A DNA stretch of 64,000 bases from Microbacterium timonense (GCF_900292075.1 NZ_OLMV01000009.1:51331-115330), one strand, 5' to 3'; counted from the first letter of the stretch, positions 50,170 through 60,017 are shown. The notes: generated by a model not told the origin, from the sequence alone. Numbers and translations: made by a program.

Positions 50170-51333
50170 ATGCGCCGACCGACCCGATCGCTTCTGGTGG
50201 CCGCTGCTGCCGCCGCCCTGGTGCTGCCGCTGTGCGCCACGACGGCCGCGAACGCGGAGCCGCCGGGGTTCAGCCACTCCGACAAGAACACGCTCCGCAA
50301 CCAGGCCCCGCGTGATCTCGCCGTCGGCAGCGCCGTATGGGGTGCGCGGGACCTCGTGGACTACGACCCGTCCGCCCCGACCCCGTTCCAGCGCGTCCTC
50401 GGCGCACAGTTCTCGTCCCTCACTCCCGAGAACGACATGAAGTGGGACGCCATCCACCCCGCGCCCGACGTCTACGACTTCGCCTCCGCGGACGCGCTCG
50501 TGGCGTTCGCCCGGGCGAACCACCAGCAGGTCCGCGGCCACACGCTGCTCTGGCACAGCCAGAACCCCGCGTGGGTGACCGAGGCGAGTCAGACCTGGAC
50601 ATGCGCTCAGGCCCGCGATGTGCTCGAGGATCACATCCGCACGGTCGTCGGCCACTTCAAGGGGCGGATCTACGAGTGGGACGTCGCGAACGAGATCTTC
50701 CAGGACACCTGGGATGCCGGCGGCGTGCGGCTGCGCACCGAGGCCAATCCGTTCCTCAAGGCCTGCGCGGATGAACCCGTCTCGCTCATCGGGGACGCGT
50801 TCCGCTGGGCGCACGAGGCCGACCCCGAGGCGGCGCTGTTCCTCAACGACTACAACGCCGAAGGCATCAACGAGAAGACCGACGCCTACTACGACATCGC
50901 GCAGCAGCTGCTGGCCGATGGTGTGCCCCTCAGCGGATTCGGTGCCCAAGGGCACCTCAGCCTGCTGTACGGCTTCGACACCTCGATGCAGGCCAACTTC
51001 GAGCGATTCGCGGCGCTCGGGCTCCAGGTCGCTGTGACCGAGGCAGACGTCCGGATCCCGCTGCTGCCGGGCCAGACCGGTCCGACACCCGAGCAGGTCG
51101 CCCTGCAGGCCGAGCGCTACGACGCGATGCTCGAGGCATGCCTCAACGTGACGGCGTGCAGATCCTTCACCGTGTGGGGCTTCCCCGACTCGAAGTCCTG
51201 GGTTCCCGGGGTCTTCCCTGGAGAGGGCTGGGCCACGATCTTCGAGGACGACTTCTCTCCAAAGCCGGCCTTCGACGCGATGCTCCAGTCACTGCGGGAA
51301 GCGACACCGGGGATCTCGCCCAGAAGGCACTGA
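50170..51333 (+). CDS. Secreted endo-1,4-beta-xylanase, glycoside hydrolase family 10
   Basis: 387 residues. A Sec signal peptide (about 1-33: RRPTRSLLVAAAAAALVLPL, cut near ANA-EPP). Single GH10 domain with acid/base E175 in WDVANE and nucleophile E291 in VTEADV; WHSQNPAW is the usual substrate-binding stretch. Cuts the xylan backbone outside the cell. No carbohydrate-binding module is visible. AGGAG sits before the ATG. It stands alone, without xylose genes nearby. Confidence 0.95.
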   Translation: MRRPTRSLLVAAAAAALVLPLCATTAANAEPPGFSHSDKNTLRNQAPRDLAVGSAVWGARDLVDYDPSAPTPFQRVLGAQFSSLTPENDMKWDAIHPAPDVYDFASADALVAFARANHQQVRGHTLLWHSQNPAWVTEASQTWTCAQARDVLEDHIRTVVGHFKGRIYEWDVANEIFQDTWDAGGVRLRTEANPFLKACADEPVSLIGDAFRWAHEADPEAALFLNDYNAEGINEKTDAYYDIAQQLLADGVPLSGFGAQGHLSLLYGFDTSMQANFERFAALGLQVAVTEADVRIPLLPGQTGPTPEQVALQAERYDAMLEACLNVTACRSFTVWGFPDSKSWVPGVFPGEGWATIFEDDFSPKPAFDAMLQSLREATPGISPRRH

Positions 51334-51430
51334 CCGAATCGACGGCGGCGGGCGTCGGCGCCCGCCGCCGTCGTGCCGGCCGGTCCAGAGCCGACGCGCA
51401 TATCGAGACGACGCCGATAACCTGGGTGCC

Positions 51431-52546
51431 ATGTCCGGACCCATCGACGACTTCTACGCCGTGATCCCCGCGGGCGGTATCGGCAGCCGGCTGTGGCCGC
51501 TCTCGCGGGCCGACGCGCCGAAGTTCCTGCACGATCTGACGGGCTCCGGTCGCACGCTGCTGCGCGACACGTGGGACCGCTTGGAGCCGCTGGCCGGACA
51601 CGACCGCATCGCCGTCGTCACCGGCCGTGCGCACCGCGCGGCCGTGGAGAAGGAGCTTCCCGGCATCCCCGACAGGAACGTGTTCCTCGAGTCCGAGCCG
51701 CGCGAGTCCACCGCCGCGATCGGCCTGGCCGCGGCGATCCTCGCCCGGCGCGAGCCCGACGTGATCATCGGCTCGTTCGCCGCCGACCACGTGATCCGGG
51801 TGCCCCAGCTGTTCGACTGGGCGGTGCGCCAGGCGGTCGCGACCGCGCGGGAGGGCTACATCTGCACGATCGGCATCCAGCCGTCGGAGCCGTCTGTGGG
51901 TTTCGGCTACATCAGGAAGAGCGATGCGCTCACCGTCGACGGCGCGCCCGAGGCCGCGCTCGTGGCGAGTTTCGTGGAGAAGCCCGACCTCGAGACGGCG
52001 AAGGAGTACTTCGCCGACCGCAACTACCTGTGGAACGCCGGCATGTTCATCAGCCGCGCCGACGTGCTCCTCGGCGAGATCGCCGAGAGCGACCCCGGGC
52101 TGTACGCCGGCCTCATGGATCTCGCCGAGGCGTGGGACGACCGCGACAAGCGCGGACCCGTCGTCGACCGCGTGTGGCCGACGCTCACCAAGATCGCCAT
52201 CGACTACTCCGTCGCCGAGCCCGCGGCGCAGAAGGGCCGGCTCGCCGTGATCCCCGGCCACTTCGACTGGGACGACGTGGGGGATTTCGCGAGCCTCGCC
52301 AAGCTGAACTCGGGCGGACGCAAGAACGACCTCGCCATCCTCGGCGAGAACGCGCGGGTGCTCTCGGACGCCGCGAGCGGCATCGTCGTGAGCCAGACGC
52401 GCCGCGTCATCAGCGTCATCGGCGTGCGCGACATCGTCGTCGTCGACACCGACGACGCGCTGCTGGTCACCACGAGCGAGCACGCCCAGCGGGTGAAGGG
52501 CGTGGTCGACGCACTGAAGCTCAGCGGTCGCGGCGAGGTGCTGTGA
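51431..52546 (+). CDS. manC: Mannose-1-phosphate guanylyltransferase
   Basis: 371 residues. PAGGIGSRLWPLSRADAPKF is the nucleotidyltransferase signature, with FVEKPD and WNAGMFI downstream. No C-terminal isomerase (cupin) domain, so it is the short, single-function form. Makes GDP-mannose for glycans and lipoglycans. A strong terminator follows directly. Confidence 0.93.
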   Translation: MSGPIDDFYAVIPAGGIGSRLWPLSRADAPKFLHDLTGSGRTLLRDTWDRLEPLAGHDRIAVVTGRAHRAAVEKELPGIPDRNVFLESEPRESTAAIGLAAAILARREPDVIIGSFAADHVIRVPQLFDWAVRQAVATAREGYICTIGIQPSEPSVGFGYIRKSDALTVDGAPEAALVASFVEKPDLETAKEYFADRNYLWNAGMFISRADVLLGEIAESDPGLYAGLMDLAEAWDDRDKRGPVVDRVWPTLTKIAIDYSVAEPAAQKGRLAVIPGHFDWDDVGDFASLAKLNSGGRKNDLAILGENARVLSDAASGIVVSQTRRVISVIGVRDIVVVDTDDALLVTTSEHAQRVKGVVDALKLSGRGEVL

Positions 52547-52577
52547 ACGGATGCCGCGGGCCGCGGCATCCGTTTTC
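52547..52577 (+). terminator. Intrinsic terminator of manC
   Basis: ACGGATGCCGCGG (52547-52559) pairs with CCGCGGCATCCGT (52561-52573) and is followed by TTTT, one of the few stems here with a T-run. Confidence 0.88.
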
Positions 52578-52724
52578 CCCGATCGGCTGCTCATCTGAGC
52601 GGGATATTGCGTCTTTGTAACCTTTCGCGCACGGGGGGCTGACGAGCATGCAAGCCCGGCGTCACAGTGGGTAACTTTGTGCAGTCCCCGTGAAGGACGC
52701 GGGGCGAATCCTGTGGAGGCTGAG

Positions 52725-53843
52725 TTGACCATCTCACGCACCAAGAAGCTCGTCGGCGTCACAGCCGCCGCGGGCATTCTGCTGGCCCTCGCGGGCTGCG
52801 GCTCCGCGCCCGAGACGAGCCCGACCGACGGCGGCGACGCCGGACCCGCGGTCGAGGGCTTCACCCCGTGCATCGTCTCCGACGACGGTGGCTTCAACGA
52901 CAAGTCGTTCAACCAGTCGGCCCTGGAGGGCATGCAGAAGGCCGCCGACGAGCTGGGCGTCGACCTCATCGACGTCGAGTCGGAGTCGGCGAACGACTAC
53001 GCGCCGAACCTCGAGAACCTCGTCGCCGAGGGCTGCACGTTCATCGTCTCGGTGGGCTTCAAGCTGTCGGCCGACACGATCGCCTCGGCCAACGCCAACC
53101 CCGACATCGAGTACGCCATCATCGACGACTGGGCGGACGCGGACGGCGACGGCGAGACCGACGCCCCCAACATCAAGCCGCTCATGTTCGACACGGTCCA
53201 GGCCGCCTACCTCGGCGGTTACGCCGCGGCGGCATGGTCGGCCGCTTCGGGCGTGAACAGCGTCGGCACGGTCGGCGGCATCCCGATCCCGCCGGTGACG
53301 ATCTTCATGGACGGCTTCATCGACGGCGTCGAGAAGTACAACGAGGACAAGGGCGCCAGCGTCGCCACCTACGGGTGGGACGTCGCCGGCCAGACCGGTC
53401 AGTTCACGCAGAACTTCGAGGCGAACGACGACTCCAAGCAGGCCATGCAGACCGCGCTCGACCAGGGCGTGGACGTGCTCCTGCCCGTCGGCGGTCCGAT
53501 CTACCAGAGCGCCGCGCAGGCCATCCGCGACACCGACAACGGCGCCGTGATGCTGGGTGTGGACTCCGACCTCGCCGTGGCCGACCCGTCCGTGGCCGAC
53601 CTGGTGCTCGTCTCGATCATGAAGCGCATCGACACGGCCGTGTACGAGGCCACCATGCAGGCGGCCGCTGACGAGTTCGACGTCACCCCGTACGTCGGCA
53701 CGCTGGAGAACGACGGCGTCGGACTGTCGTCGTTCCACGACTTCGAGTCGCAGCTGCCCGACGGCCTGGTCGACGAGCTCGACGCCCTGAAGGAGCAGAT
53801 CATCTCCGGTGAGCTCGAGGTCACCTCGCCCAGCTCGCCGTAA
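52725..53843 (+). CDS. Nucleoside-binding lipoprotein of the BMP/PnrA family
   Basis: 372 residues. The TTG at 52725 is the start: TGGAGG lies five bases upstream and the protein then begins with a normal lipoprotein signal (TKKLVGV...LLALAGC, lipidated C25). The mature BMP domain has SDDGGFNDKSFNQSALEGM and DDWAD. It is the substrate-binding part of the ABC importer encoded downstream; cdd, deoA and add in the same cluster point to nucleosides. A 14-bp hairpin separates it from the ATPase gene and may raise its level over the permease genes. Confidence 0.93.
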   Translation: MTISRTKKLVGVTAAAGILLALAGCGSAPETSPTDGGDAGPAVEGFTPCIVSDDGGFNDKSFNQSALEGMQKAADELGVDLIDVESESANDYAPNLENLVAEGCTFIVSVGFKLSADTIASANANPDIEYAIIDDWADADGDGETDAPNIKPLMFDTVQAAYLGGYAAAAWSAASGVNSVGTVGGIPIPPVTIFMDGFIDGVEKYNEDKGASVATYGWDVAGQTGQFTQNFEANDDSKQAMQTALDQGVDVLLPVGGPIYQSAAQAIRDTDNGAVMLGVDSDLAVADPSVADLVLVSIMKRIDTAVYEATMQAAADEFDVTPYVGTLENDGVGLSSFHDFESQLPDGLVDELDALKEQIISGELEVTSPSSP

Positions 53844-53861
53844 TCCGAGCGATGACGGGCT

Positions 53862-53894
53862 GCGGCCGGGCGGATGCCTCATCCGCCCGGCCGC
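53862..53894 (+). terminator. Hairpin after the lipoprotein gene
   Basis: GCGGCCGGGCGGAT and ATCCGCCCGGCCGC pair perfectly over 14 bp with the loop GCCTC. No T-run; likely partial termination and mRNA protection within the importer operon. Confidence 0.75.
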
Positions 53895-53936
53895 GGTCCT
53901 TCCTCGCCCGCTCACTCAATCGCTAAGGTGCACAGT

Positions 53937-55454
53937 ATGAAGCTCGAGCTCCGTGGAATCACGAAGCGGTTCGGGTCTCTCGTGGCGAACGACCACATCG
54001 ATCTCGTGGTCCAGCCGGGCGAGATCCACGCTCTCCTGGGGGAGAACGGCGCCGGCAAGTCGACCCTGATGAACGTCCTGTACGGGCTCTATCAGGCCGA
54101 CGAGGGTCAGATCCTGCTGGACGACGTGGTCCAGCACTTCCGCGGCCCCGGCGACGCCATGGCCGCGGGCATCGGCATGGTGCACCAGCACTTCATGCTC
54201 ATCCCCGTCTTCACCGTGGCCGAGAACGTCATGCTCGGCCACGAGGACACGAAGGCCCTGGGCGCCCTCGACCTCGCCGCCGCACGACAGCACGTGCGCG
54301 ACGTCGCCGCCCGCTTCGGCTTCGAGGTGGATCCCGACGCGGTCGTCGGCGACCTCCCGGTCGGCGTGCAGCAGCGCGTCGAGATCATCAAGGCGCTCGC
54401 ACGCGATGCGAAGGTGCTCGTGTTCGACGAGCCCACGGCCGTGCTCACGCCGCAGGAGACCGATGAGCTCATGGCGATCATGCGCCAGCTGCGCGACGAG
54501 GGCACGTCGATCGTCTTCATCACCCACAAGCTCCGCGAGGTGCGCGCGGTCGCCGACCGCATCACGGTCATCCGGCTCGGCAAGGTCGTCGGCGAGGCGT
54601 CGCCCACCGCGTCCAACGCCGAGCTGGCATCGCTCATGGTGGGACGCGCCGTGGAGCTGACGGTGCACAAGAACCCGCCGAAGATCGGCGAGGGCGGACT
54701 CCAGGTCAGCGACCTGCGCGTCATCACGTCGGAGGGCGCCGTCGTCGTCGACGACGTGAGCTTCGACATCCGACCCGGCGAGGTGCTGGCCGTCGCGGGC
54801 GTGCAGGGCAACGGGCAGACCGAGCTCGTCGAGGCGATCGTCGGCCTCGGCGAGAGGGTGAGCGGGTCCGTGCGGCTCGACGGAGTCGAGCTGGTCGGCA
54901 GGAGCATCCGGAGCATCCTCGACGAGGGCGTCGGCTTCGTGCCCGAGGACCGCACCGAGGACGGCCTCGTGGGCGCCTTCACCGTGGCCGAGAACCTCAT
55001 CCTCGACCGCTCCGGTGACGCCGACTTCGTGCGCGGCGGGACCATCCGCCGGGCCGCGCTCGACGAGTTCGCCCGGGCGCGCATCACCGAGTACGACATC
55101 CGCACGCAGGGCGCCGACGTCCCCGCAGGCACGCTGTCCGGCGGCAACCAGCAGAAGGTGGTCATCGCCCGCGAGATGAGCCGTGACCTGTCGCTGCTCG
55201 TCGCCGCCCAGCCCACGCGCGGCGTCGACGTCGGCTCCATCGAGTTCATCCACCAACGCATCGTCGAGACCCGCGACGCCGGCGTGCCGGTGCTGGTGGT
55301 GTCCACGGAATTGGACGAGGTCGTCGCCCTCGCAGATCGGATCGCCGTGATGTACCGCGGCGCGATCGTCGGGATCGTGCCCAGCGACACGCCTCGCGAC
55401 CAGCTGGGCCTGATGATGGCGGGCGAATCGCCCGAGAGCGGAGTCGCCGCGTGA
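53937..55454 (+). CDS. Nucleoside ABC importer ATPase, two-domain
   Basis: 505 residues with two ATPase domains. Domain 1 has an intact Walker A GENGAGKST at 35-43 and VFDEPTAVL. Domain 2 (from about 255) has the degenerate GVQGNGQTEL instead of Walker A, but keeps LSGGNQQKVVIARE, as in the ribose/nucleoside importers (YufO/NupA). The start at 53937 is preferred over upstream in-frame codons lacking homology. Overlaps the next gene by GTGA. Confidence 0.93.
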   Translation: MKLELRGITKRFGSLVANDHIDLVVQPGEIHALLGENGAGKSTLMNVLYGLYQADEGQILLDDVVQHFRGPGDAMAAGIGMVHQHFMLIPVFTVAENVMLGHEDTKALGALDLAAARQHVRDVAARFGFEVDPDAVVGDLPVGVQQRVEIIKALARDAKVLVFDEPTAVLTPQETDELMAIMRQLRDEGTSIVFITHKLREVRAVADRITVIRLGKVVGEASPTASNAELASLMVGRAVELTVHKNPPKIGEGGLQVSDLRVITSEGAVVVDDVSFDIRPGEVLAVAGVQGNGQTELVEAIVGLGERVSGSVRLDGVELVGRSIRSILDEGVGFVPEDRTEDGLVGAFTVAENLILDRSGDADFVRGGTIRRAALDEFARARITEYDIRTQGADVPAGTLSGGNQQKVVIAREMSRDLSLLVAAQPTRGVDVGSIEFIHQRIVETRDAGVPVLVVSTELDEVVALADRIAVMYRGAIVGIVPSDTPRDQLGLMMAGESPESGVAA

Positions 55455-56851
55455 ACGACGAATCCTCGGCGCCCGGCGCCGGAACGCCCGAGCCCACCCG
55501 CGGCCTGCCGCCCGAGCAGCTGCCCTCCGTCTCGGGACCGCTCACCGGTTCCCCCGACCTGGGCGCGTCCACGCCCGCTGCGGCCGGCGCCGCCGACGGG
55601 CAGGTCCCCCCGCCGCCGCGGCAGAACGTCTTCATCAAGGAGCTGCTGCGCGGCAGCGCCGTCACCACGATCCTCGCGATCGTCGCCGCCATGATCGTCG
55701 GCGGCATCCTCATCGCGTTCACCGACGAGGATGTGCGCACGGCATCCGGCTATTTCTTCGCCCGTCCCGGCGACACGTTCGTCGCCATCTGGAACGCCGT
55801 GTACGGCGGCTACGAGGCGCTCTTCCGCGGGTCGATCTTCAATGCGCGCGCCAACGACTTCGCCACGCAGATCCGGCCGTTGACGAACACGCTCGGCTTC
55901 GCGGCACCGCTGATCGCCGCGGGCCTCGGTGTCGCCCTGGCGTTCCGCGTGGGCCTTTTCAACATCGGTGGTCGCGGGCAGATGCTCATCGGCGCCGCCA
56001 CGGCCGGACTGCTGACCTTCCAGCTCGACCTGCCGATGTTCATCCAGCTGCCGCTGACGCTGGCCGCCGGGATCGCCGGCGGCGCGATCTGGGGTGGCAT
56101 CGTGGGTCTGCTGAAGGCCCGCACCGGCGCACACGAGGTGATCCTCACGATCATGCTCAACTACGTCGCGCTGTACTTCGTGATGTGGCTGGTGCGCACT
56201 CCGGGGCTGTTGCAGCAGACGGCCGGCAACCAGCCGATCTCGAACCCGACGCCCGCCAGTGCGCAGTTCCCCGACCTGCTCGGGCCCCGGTTCCCGCTCC
56301 TGGACTGGGGTTTCGTGATCGTCATCGCCGCGACGGTGTTCGTGTGGTGGCTCATCGAGCGCTCCAGCCTCGGCTTCCGGCTGCGCGCCGTGGGGGAGAA
56401 CCCGCACGCCGCACGCGCCGCCGGCATCTCGGTGCCGCGCATGTACATCTACGCCATGCTCTTCGCCGGAGGGCTCTCGGGCCTGGCGGCGATGAACCAG
56501 ATCCAGGGCTCGGTCGTCAGCGGCTTCGATGCGTTCATCGACGCGGGCATCGGGTTCGACGCCATCACCGTGGCCCTCCTCGGACGCAGCCGCGCATGGG
56601 GCACCTTCGCCGCCGGCATCCTGTTCGGCGCGCTGAAGGCGGGCAGCTTCACGATGCAGGCATCGCAGGGCATCCCCGTCGACATCGTCCTGGTCGTGCA
56701 GTCGCTGATCGTGTTGTTCATCGCGGCGCCGCCGCTGGTGCGCACCATCTTCTTCCTGCCCAAGTCCGACGCCGAGAAGGCTGCGAAGGCCCGCGCCAAG
56801 GCGGCCAAGCGACCTGTCGAGCCCTCGAACGAGAAGGCGGTGTCGGCATGA
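55451..56851 (+). CDS. Nucleoside ABC importer permease, first copy
   Basis: 466 residues. A disordered N-terminus of about 60 (rich in P, G and A), then eight or more membrane segments; GVALAFRVGLFNIGGRGQMLIGA is the typical block of the BPD_transp_2 family (YufP/NupB). A polar KAAKARAKAAKRP tail ends the protein. GTG start overlaps the ATPase stop. Confidence 0.92.
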   Translation: MNDESSAPGAGTPEPTRGLPPEQLPSVSGPLTGSPDLGASTPAAAGAADGQVPPPPRQNVFIKELLRGSAVTTILAIVAAMIVGGILIAFTDEDVRTASGYFFARPGDTFVAIWNAVYGGYEALFRGSIFNARANDFATQIRPLTNTLGFAAPLIAAGLGVALAFRVGLFNIGGRGQMLIGAATAGLLTFQLDLPMFIQLPLTLAAGIAGGAIWGGIVGLLKARTGAHEVILTIMLNYVALYFVMWLVRTPGLLQQTAGNQPISNPTPASAQFPDLLGPRFPLLDWGFVIVIAATVFVWWLIERSSLGFRLRAVGENPHAARAAGISVPRMYIYAMLFAGGLSGLAAMNQIQGSVVSGFDAFIDAGIGFDAITVALLGRSRAWGTFAAGILFGALKAGSFTMQASQGIPVDIVLVVQSLIVLFIAAPPLVRTIFFLPKSDAEKAAKARAKAAKRPVEPSNEKAVSA

Positions 56852-56898
56852 GCGCCACCGTTGCCACCCCGGCCCCGCCGCCGCGACGGCCGCACCCG
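56848..56898 (+). other. Out-of-frame 5' segment of the second permease
   Basis: The ATG at 56848 overlaps the first permease stop (ATGA), as in the rest of the operon, but MSATVATPAPPPRRPHP then ends at a TGA. One extra C in the CCCC run near 56869 would continue it as TPGPAAATAAPVKLRHYKL, joining the real permease frame without a break. Confidence 0.7.
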
Positions 56899-58130
56899 TG
56901 AAGCTGCGCCACTACAAGCTGGCGGTGTCGCTGAGCATCGTCACGGTGCTGCTCGGGCTCCTGTTCCTGTTCGCGCCGCGCACCGGCGAGAGCAGGTTCC
57001 GGCTCGGCGATGCGCGGTCGGCCCTGGACCTGCCCACCGTCTCGGTGCCGACGGCCGCGACGAGCTGGGCCGTCTGGGTCGTCCTGGTCCTGCTCACGGC
57101 GTACGCGCTGTGGGCGGCGTACGCCTACCGGCGCCCCGGACCGTGGCTGCCCATCGTGTACGGGGTGCTCGGGGTCTTCGCCTTCCTGGTGTGGGCGTCC
57201 GCGGACGGCCTCGTGCCGGTCACGGGCCTCCTGTTCGGCGCCGTGTCGCTGTCGATCCCGCTGATCTTCGGCGCCCTCGGCGGTGTGATCGGCGAGCGGT
57301 CGGGCGTCGTCAACGTCGCCATCGAGGGTCAGTTCCTCTTCGGCGCGTTCGTGGCGGCCCTGCTGTCGAGCATGACCCGCAACCCGTTCGTCGGCCTGCT
57401 GGGCGCGATGATCGGCGGCGTGCTGGTCGCGTTCGTGCTCGCGGCGTTCTCCATCAAGTACCTCGTCGACCAGGTCATCGTCGGTGTCGTGCTCAACGTG
57501 CTGGTGGCCGGTCTGACCGGCTTCCTGTACGGGGCCCTCCTCGTGCCCAACGAGCGCAGCCTGAACACCGCCGTCGTCTTCGAGCGGTTCAAGATCCCGC
57601 TGCTCGGCGACATCCCGATCATCGGCCCGGTGCTGTTCAACCAGACCTTCATCGGCTACCTCATGTACGTCACCGTCGCGCTGGTGGCGTGGGGTCTGTA
57701 CCGCACGCGGTGGGGGCTGCGGCTGCGCGCGGTCGGCGAGCACCCGCAGGCGGCCGACACCGTCGGCATCAAGGTCAACACCACGCGGTTCTGGAACGTC
57801 TCGCTCGCGGGCGCCATCGCCGGCATCGGCGGCGCGTACTTCACGCTCGTGTCGGTGCCGCAGTTCACCAAGGACATGACGGCCGGCCTCGGCTTCATCG
57901 CCCTGGCGGCGGTGATCTTCGGGCGATGGGATCCCATCCGTGCGACTTTCGCCGCACTGCTGTTCGGCTTCGCCACCAACCTGCGCAACCTGCTCTCGGT
58001 GCTCGAGACCCCGATCCCGGTCGAGTTCATGGCGATGCTGCCGTACATCGTCACGATCCTCGCCGTCGCCGGCTTCGCGGGCCAGATCCGCGGGCCCGCC
58101 GCCGCGGGCAAGCCGTACATCAAGGGATGA
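56898..58130 (+). CDS. Nucleoside ABC importer permease, second copy
   Basis: 410 residues from GTG 56898. Nine or so membrane segments; IGERSGVVNVAIEGQFLFGAFV is the family block (YufQ/NupC). It probably forms a heterodimer with the first permease. No ribosome site is visible at the GTG. The likely natural start is the ATG at 56848, cut off by an apparent one-base deletion (see that segment). The core looks intact. Confidence 0.9.
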   Translation: MKLRHYKLAVSLSIVTVLLGLLFLFAPRTGESRFRLGDARSALDLPTVSVPTAATSWAVWVVLVLLTAYALWAAYAYRRPGPWLPIVYGVLGVFAFLVWASADGLVPVTGLLFGAVSLSIPLIFGALGGVIGERSGVVNVAIEGQFLFGAFVAALLSSMTRNPFVGLLGAMIGGVLVAFVLAAFSIKYLVDQVIVGVVLNVLVAGLTGFLYGALLVPNERSLNTAVVFERFKIPLLGDIPIIGPVLFNQTFIGYLMYVTVALVAWGLYRTRWGLRLRAVGEHPQAADTVGIKVNTTRFWNVSLAGAIAGIGGAYFTLVSVPQFTKDMTAGLGFIALAAVIFGRWDPIRATFAALLFGFATNLRNLLSVLETPIPVEFMAMLPYIVTILAVAGFAGQIRGPAAAGKPYIKG

Positions 58131-58158
58131 CGGTGCCCGCCGCCGCCCAGATGAGAGA

Positions 58159-58181
58159 CGGATGCCGCGTCGCGGCATCCG
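58159..58181 (+). terminator. GGATGCC hairpin between importer and cdd
   Basis: CGGATGCCGCG and CGCGGCATCCG are separated by one base; a realistic stem is GGATGCC/GGCATCC with a 7-base loop. No T-run. Confidence 0.65.
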
Positions 58182-58284
58182 GATCTGCCGCAGACCCTTC
58201 CCATGCCGGTCCGTTCGGACGGATGCCGGGGTCCCGTGTTGCGCGCATGACCACTGTGAATCCTCGACGGAACGGAGAGCTCGG

Positions 58285-58686
58285 GTGACCGATATCGACT
58301 GGGATGAGCTGCGCGCCGCCGCCACCGACGCGATGGAGCGGGCGTACGCCCCATACTCCCGCTACAAGGTCGGCGCCGCTGCGCTCGTGACCGACGGACG
58401 GATCGTGACCGGCTGCAACGTCGAGAACGCGTCGTACGGCGTGGGCCTGTGCGCCGAGTGCGGGCTCGTCAGCGAGCTGCAGAACTCCGGCGGGGGCGGG
58501 CTCGTGGCGTTCGTGTGCGTCAACGGCCACGGCGACACCATCATGCCGTGCGGCCGCTGCCGCCAGCTGCTGTACGAGTTCGCGATCCCGGGCATGCTGC
58601 TCGAGACGGTCTCCGGCATCCGCACCATCGACGAGGTGCTGCCGGACGCGTTCGGCCCGCGCGACCTGGAAGAGGCTGCTCGATGA
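58285..58686 (+). CDS. cdd: Cytidine deaminase
   Basis: 133 residues, the standard tetrameric form. C56-A-E58 and C89/C92 (MPCGRCRQLL) supply the zinc site and proton shuttle; FSRYKVGAAAL-type SRYKVGAAAL lies at 25-34. Converts cytidine and deoxycytidine to uridine forms. GTG start after GGAG. Overlaps deoA by four bases. Confidence 0.95.
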   Translation: MTDIDWDELRAAATDAMERAYAPYSRYKVGAAALVTDGRIVTGCNVENASYGVGLCAECGLVSELQNSGGGGLVAFVCVNGHGDTIMPCGRCRQLLYEFAIPGMLLETVSGIRTIDEVLPDAFGPRDLEEAAR

Positions 58687-60017
58687 GCGATCCGCGGCCG
58701 GCTGAATCGGCTCCGGCGGGCGACGCTGCCGCTGTCGAGCCCTTCGACGCCGTCGACGTCATCCGTGCCAAGCGTGACGGCGCCGCGGTGCCCGAGCCGG
58801 CGCTGCGCTGGATGGTAGACGCATACACGCGCGGCTACGTCGCCGACTCGCAGATGGCCGCGTTCGCGATGGCCGTGCTCCTGAACGGCATGACGCGCGA
58901 CGAGATCCGCGTCATGACCGACGCCATGATCGCGTCGGGCGAGCGCATGAGCTTTGCCGGGCTCGGCAAGCCTACTGTCGACAAGCACTCCACCGGTGGC
59001 GTCGGCGACAAGATCACGCTGCCTCTCGCGCCCCTCGTGGCGTCGTTCGGCGTCGCCGTCCCGCAGCTCTCGGGCCGAGGCCTGGGCCACACCGGCGGCA
59101 CTCTCGACAAGCTCGAATCGATCCCCGGGTGGCGGGCGGCCCTCAGCAACGACGAGATGTTCGCCCAGTTGCGCGACATCGGTCCGGTGATCTGCGCCGC
59201 GGGCTCGGGTCTGGCCCCCGCCGACAAGAAGCTCTACGCCCTCCGCGACGTCACGGGCACCGTCGAGGCGATCCCGCTCATCGCCTCGAGCATCATGTCC
59301 AAGAAGATCGCCGAGGGCACCGACTCGCTCGTGCTCGACGTGAAGTTCGGCTCCGGCGCGTTCATGCGCGACGTCGACCGTGCTCGTGAGCTGGCCCGCA
59401 CGATGGTCGAGCTCGGCACCGACTCGGGCGTGGCCACCACAGCGCTCCTCACCGACATGAACACGCCGCTGGGCCTGGCGATCGGCAACGCGAACGAGGT
59501 GCGGGAGTCGGTCGAGGTGCTCGCCGGCGGCGGCCCCGCCGACGTCGTCGAGCTCACCGTGGCGCTGGCCCGCGAGATGCTGGCCCTCGCCGGACAGCCC
59601 GACGCCGACGTCGAAGCGGCGCTGCGCGACGGCCGCGCCATGGACTCGTGGCGCGCCATGATCCGCGCGCAGGACGGCGATCCGGATGCCGCGCTGCCGG
59701 CGCCCAACGAGACGCACACCGTCACCGCGCCGAACGCCGGATTCGTGACGCGGATGGAGGCGCTGCCCTTCGGCATCGCCGCGTGGCGCCTGGGCGCCGG
59801 GCGCGCACGCGCGCAGGACCCGGTGCTGCACGCCGCCGGGATCGACCTGCACGTGAAGCCCGGTGACGAGGTGGCCGCCGGTCAGCCGCTGTTCACCCTG
59901 CTGGGGCAGGATGCCACCCGGTTCGAGCGTGCCCTCGACGCCCTCGAGGGAGCGTGGGAGATCGGCCCGGATGCTCCGGCGCGCTCTCCTCTCGTCCTGG
60001 AACGCATCACTGCCTAG
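58683..60017 (+). CDS. deoA: Thymidine phosphorylase
   Basis: 444 residues. KHSTGGVGDK at 101-110 is the family signature and SGRGLGHTGGTLDKLESIPG follows. Phosphorolysis of thymidine or deoxyuridine frees base and deoxyribose 1-phosphate. The C-terminal domain has the LHVKPGDEVAAGQPL biotinyl-like motif. Starts by ATGA overlap with cdd. Confidence 0.95.
   Translation: MSDPRPAESAPAGDAAAVEPFDAVDVIRAKRDGAAVPEPALRWMVDAYTRGYVADSQMAAFAMAVLLNGMTRDEIRVMTDAMIASGERMSFAGLGKPTVDKHSTGGVGDKITLPLAPLVASFGVAVPQLSGRGLGHTGGTLDKLESIPGWRAALSNDEMFAQLRDIGPVICAAGSGLAPADKKLYALRDVTGTVEAIPLIASSIMSKKIAEGTDSLVLDVKFGSGAFMRDVDRARELARTMVELGTDSGVATTALLTDMNTPLGLAIGNANEVRESVEVLAGGGPADVVELTVALAREMLALAGQPDADVEAALRDGRAMDSWRAMIRAQDGDPDAALPAPNETHTVTAPNAGFVTRMEALPFGIAAWRLGAGRARAQDPVLHAAGIDLHVKPGDEVAAGQPLFTLLGQDATRFERALDALEGAWEIGPDAPARSPLVLERITA

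Noticed and set aside
56848..56898. Programmed frameshift in the permease
   Set aside because: No slippery heptamer or downstream structure is evident, and the same defect type in pckG makes a sequence error or simple deletion more likely.
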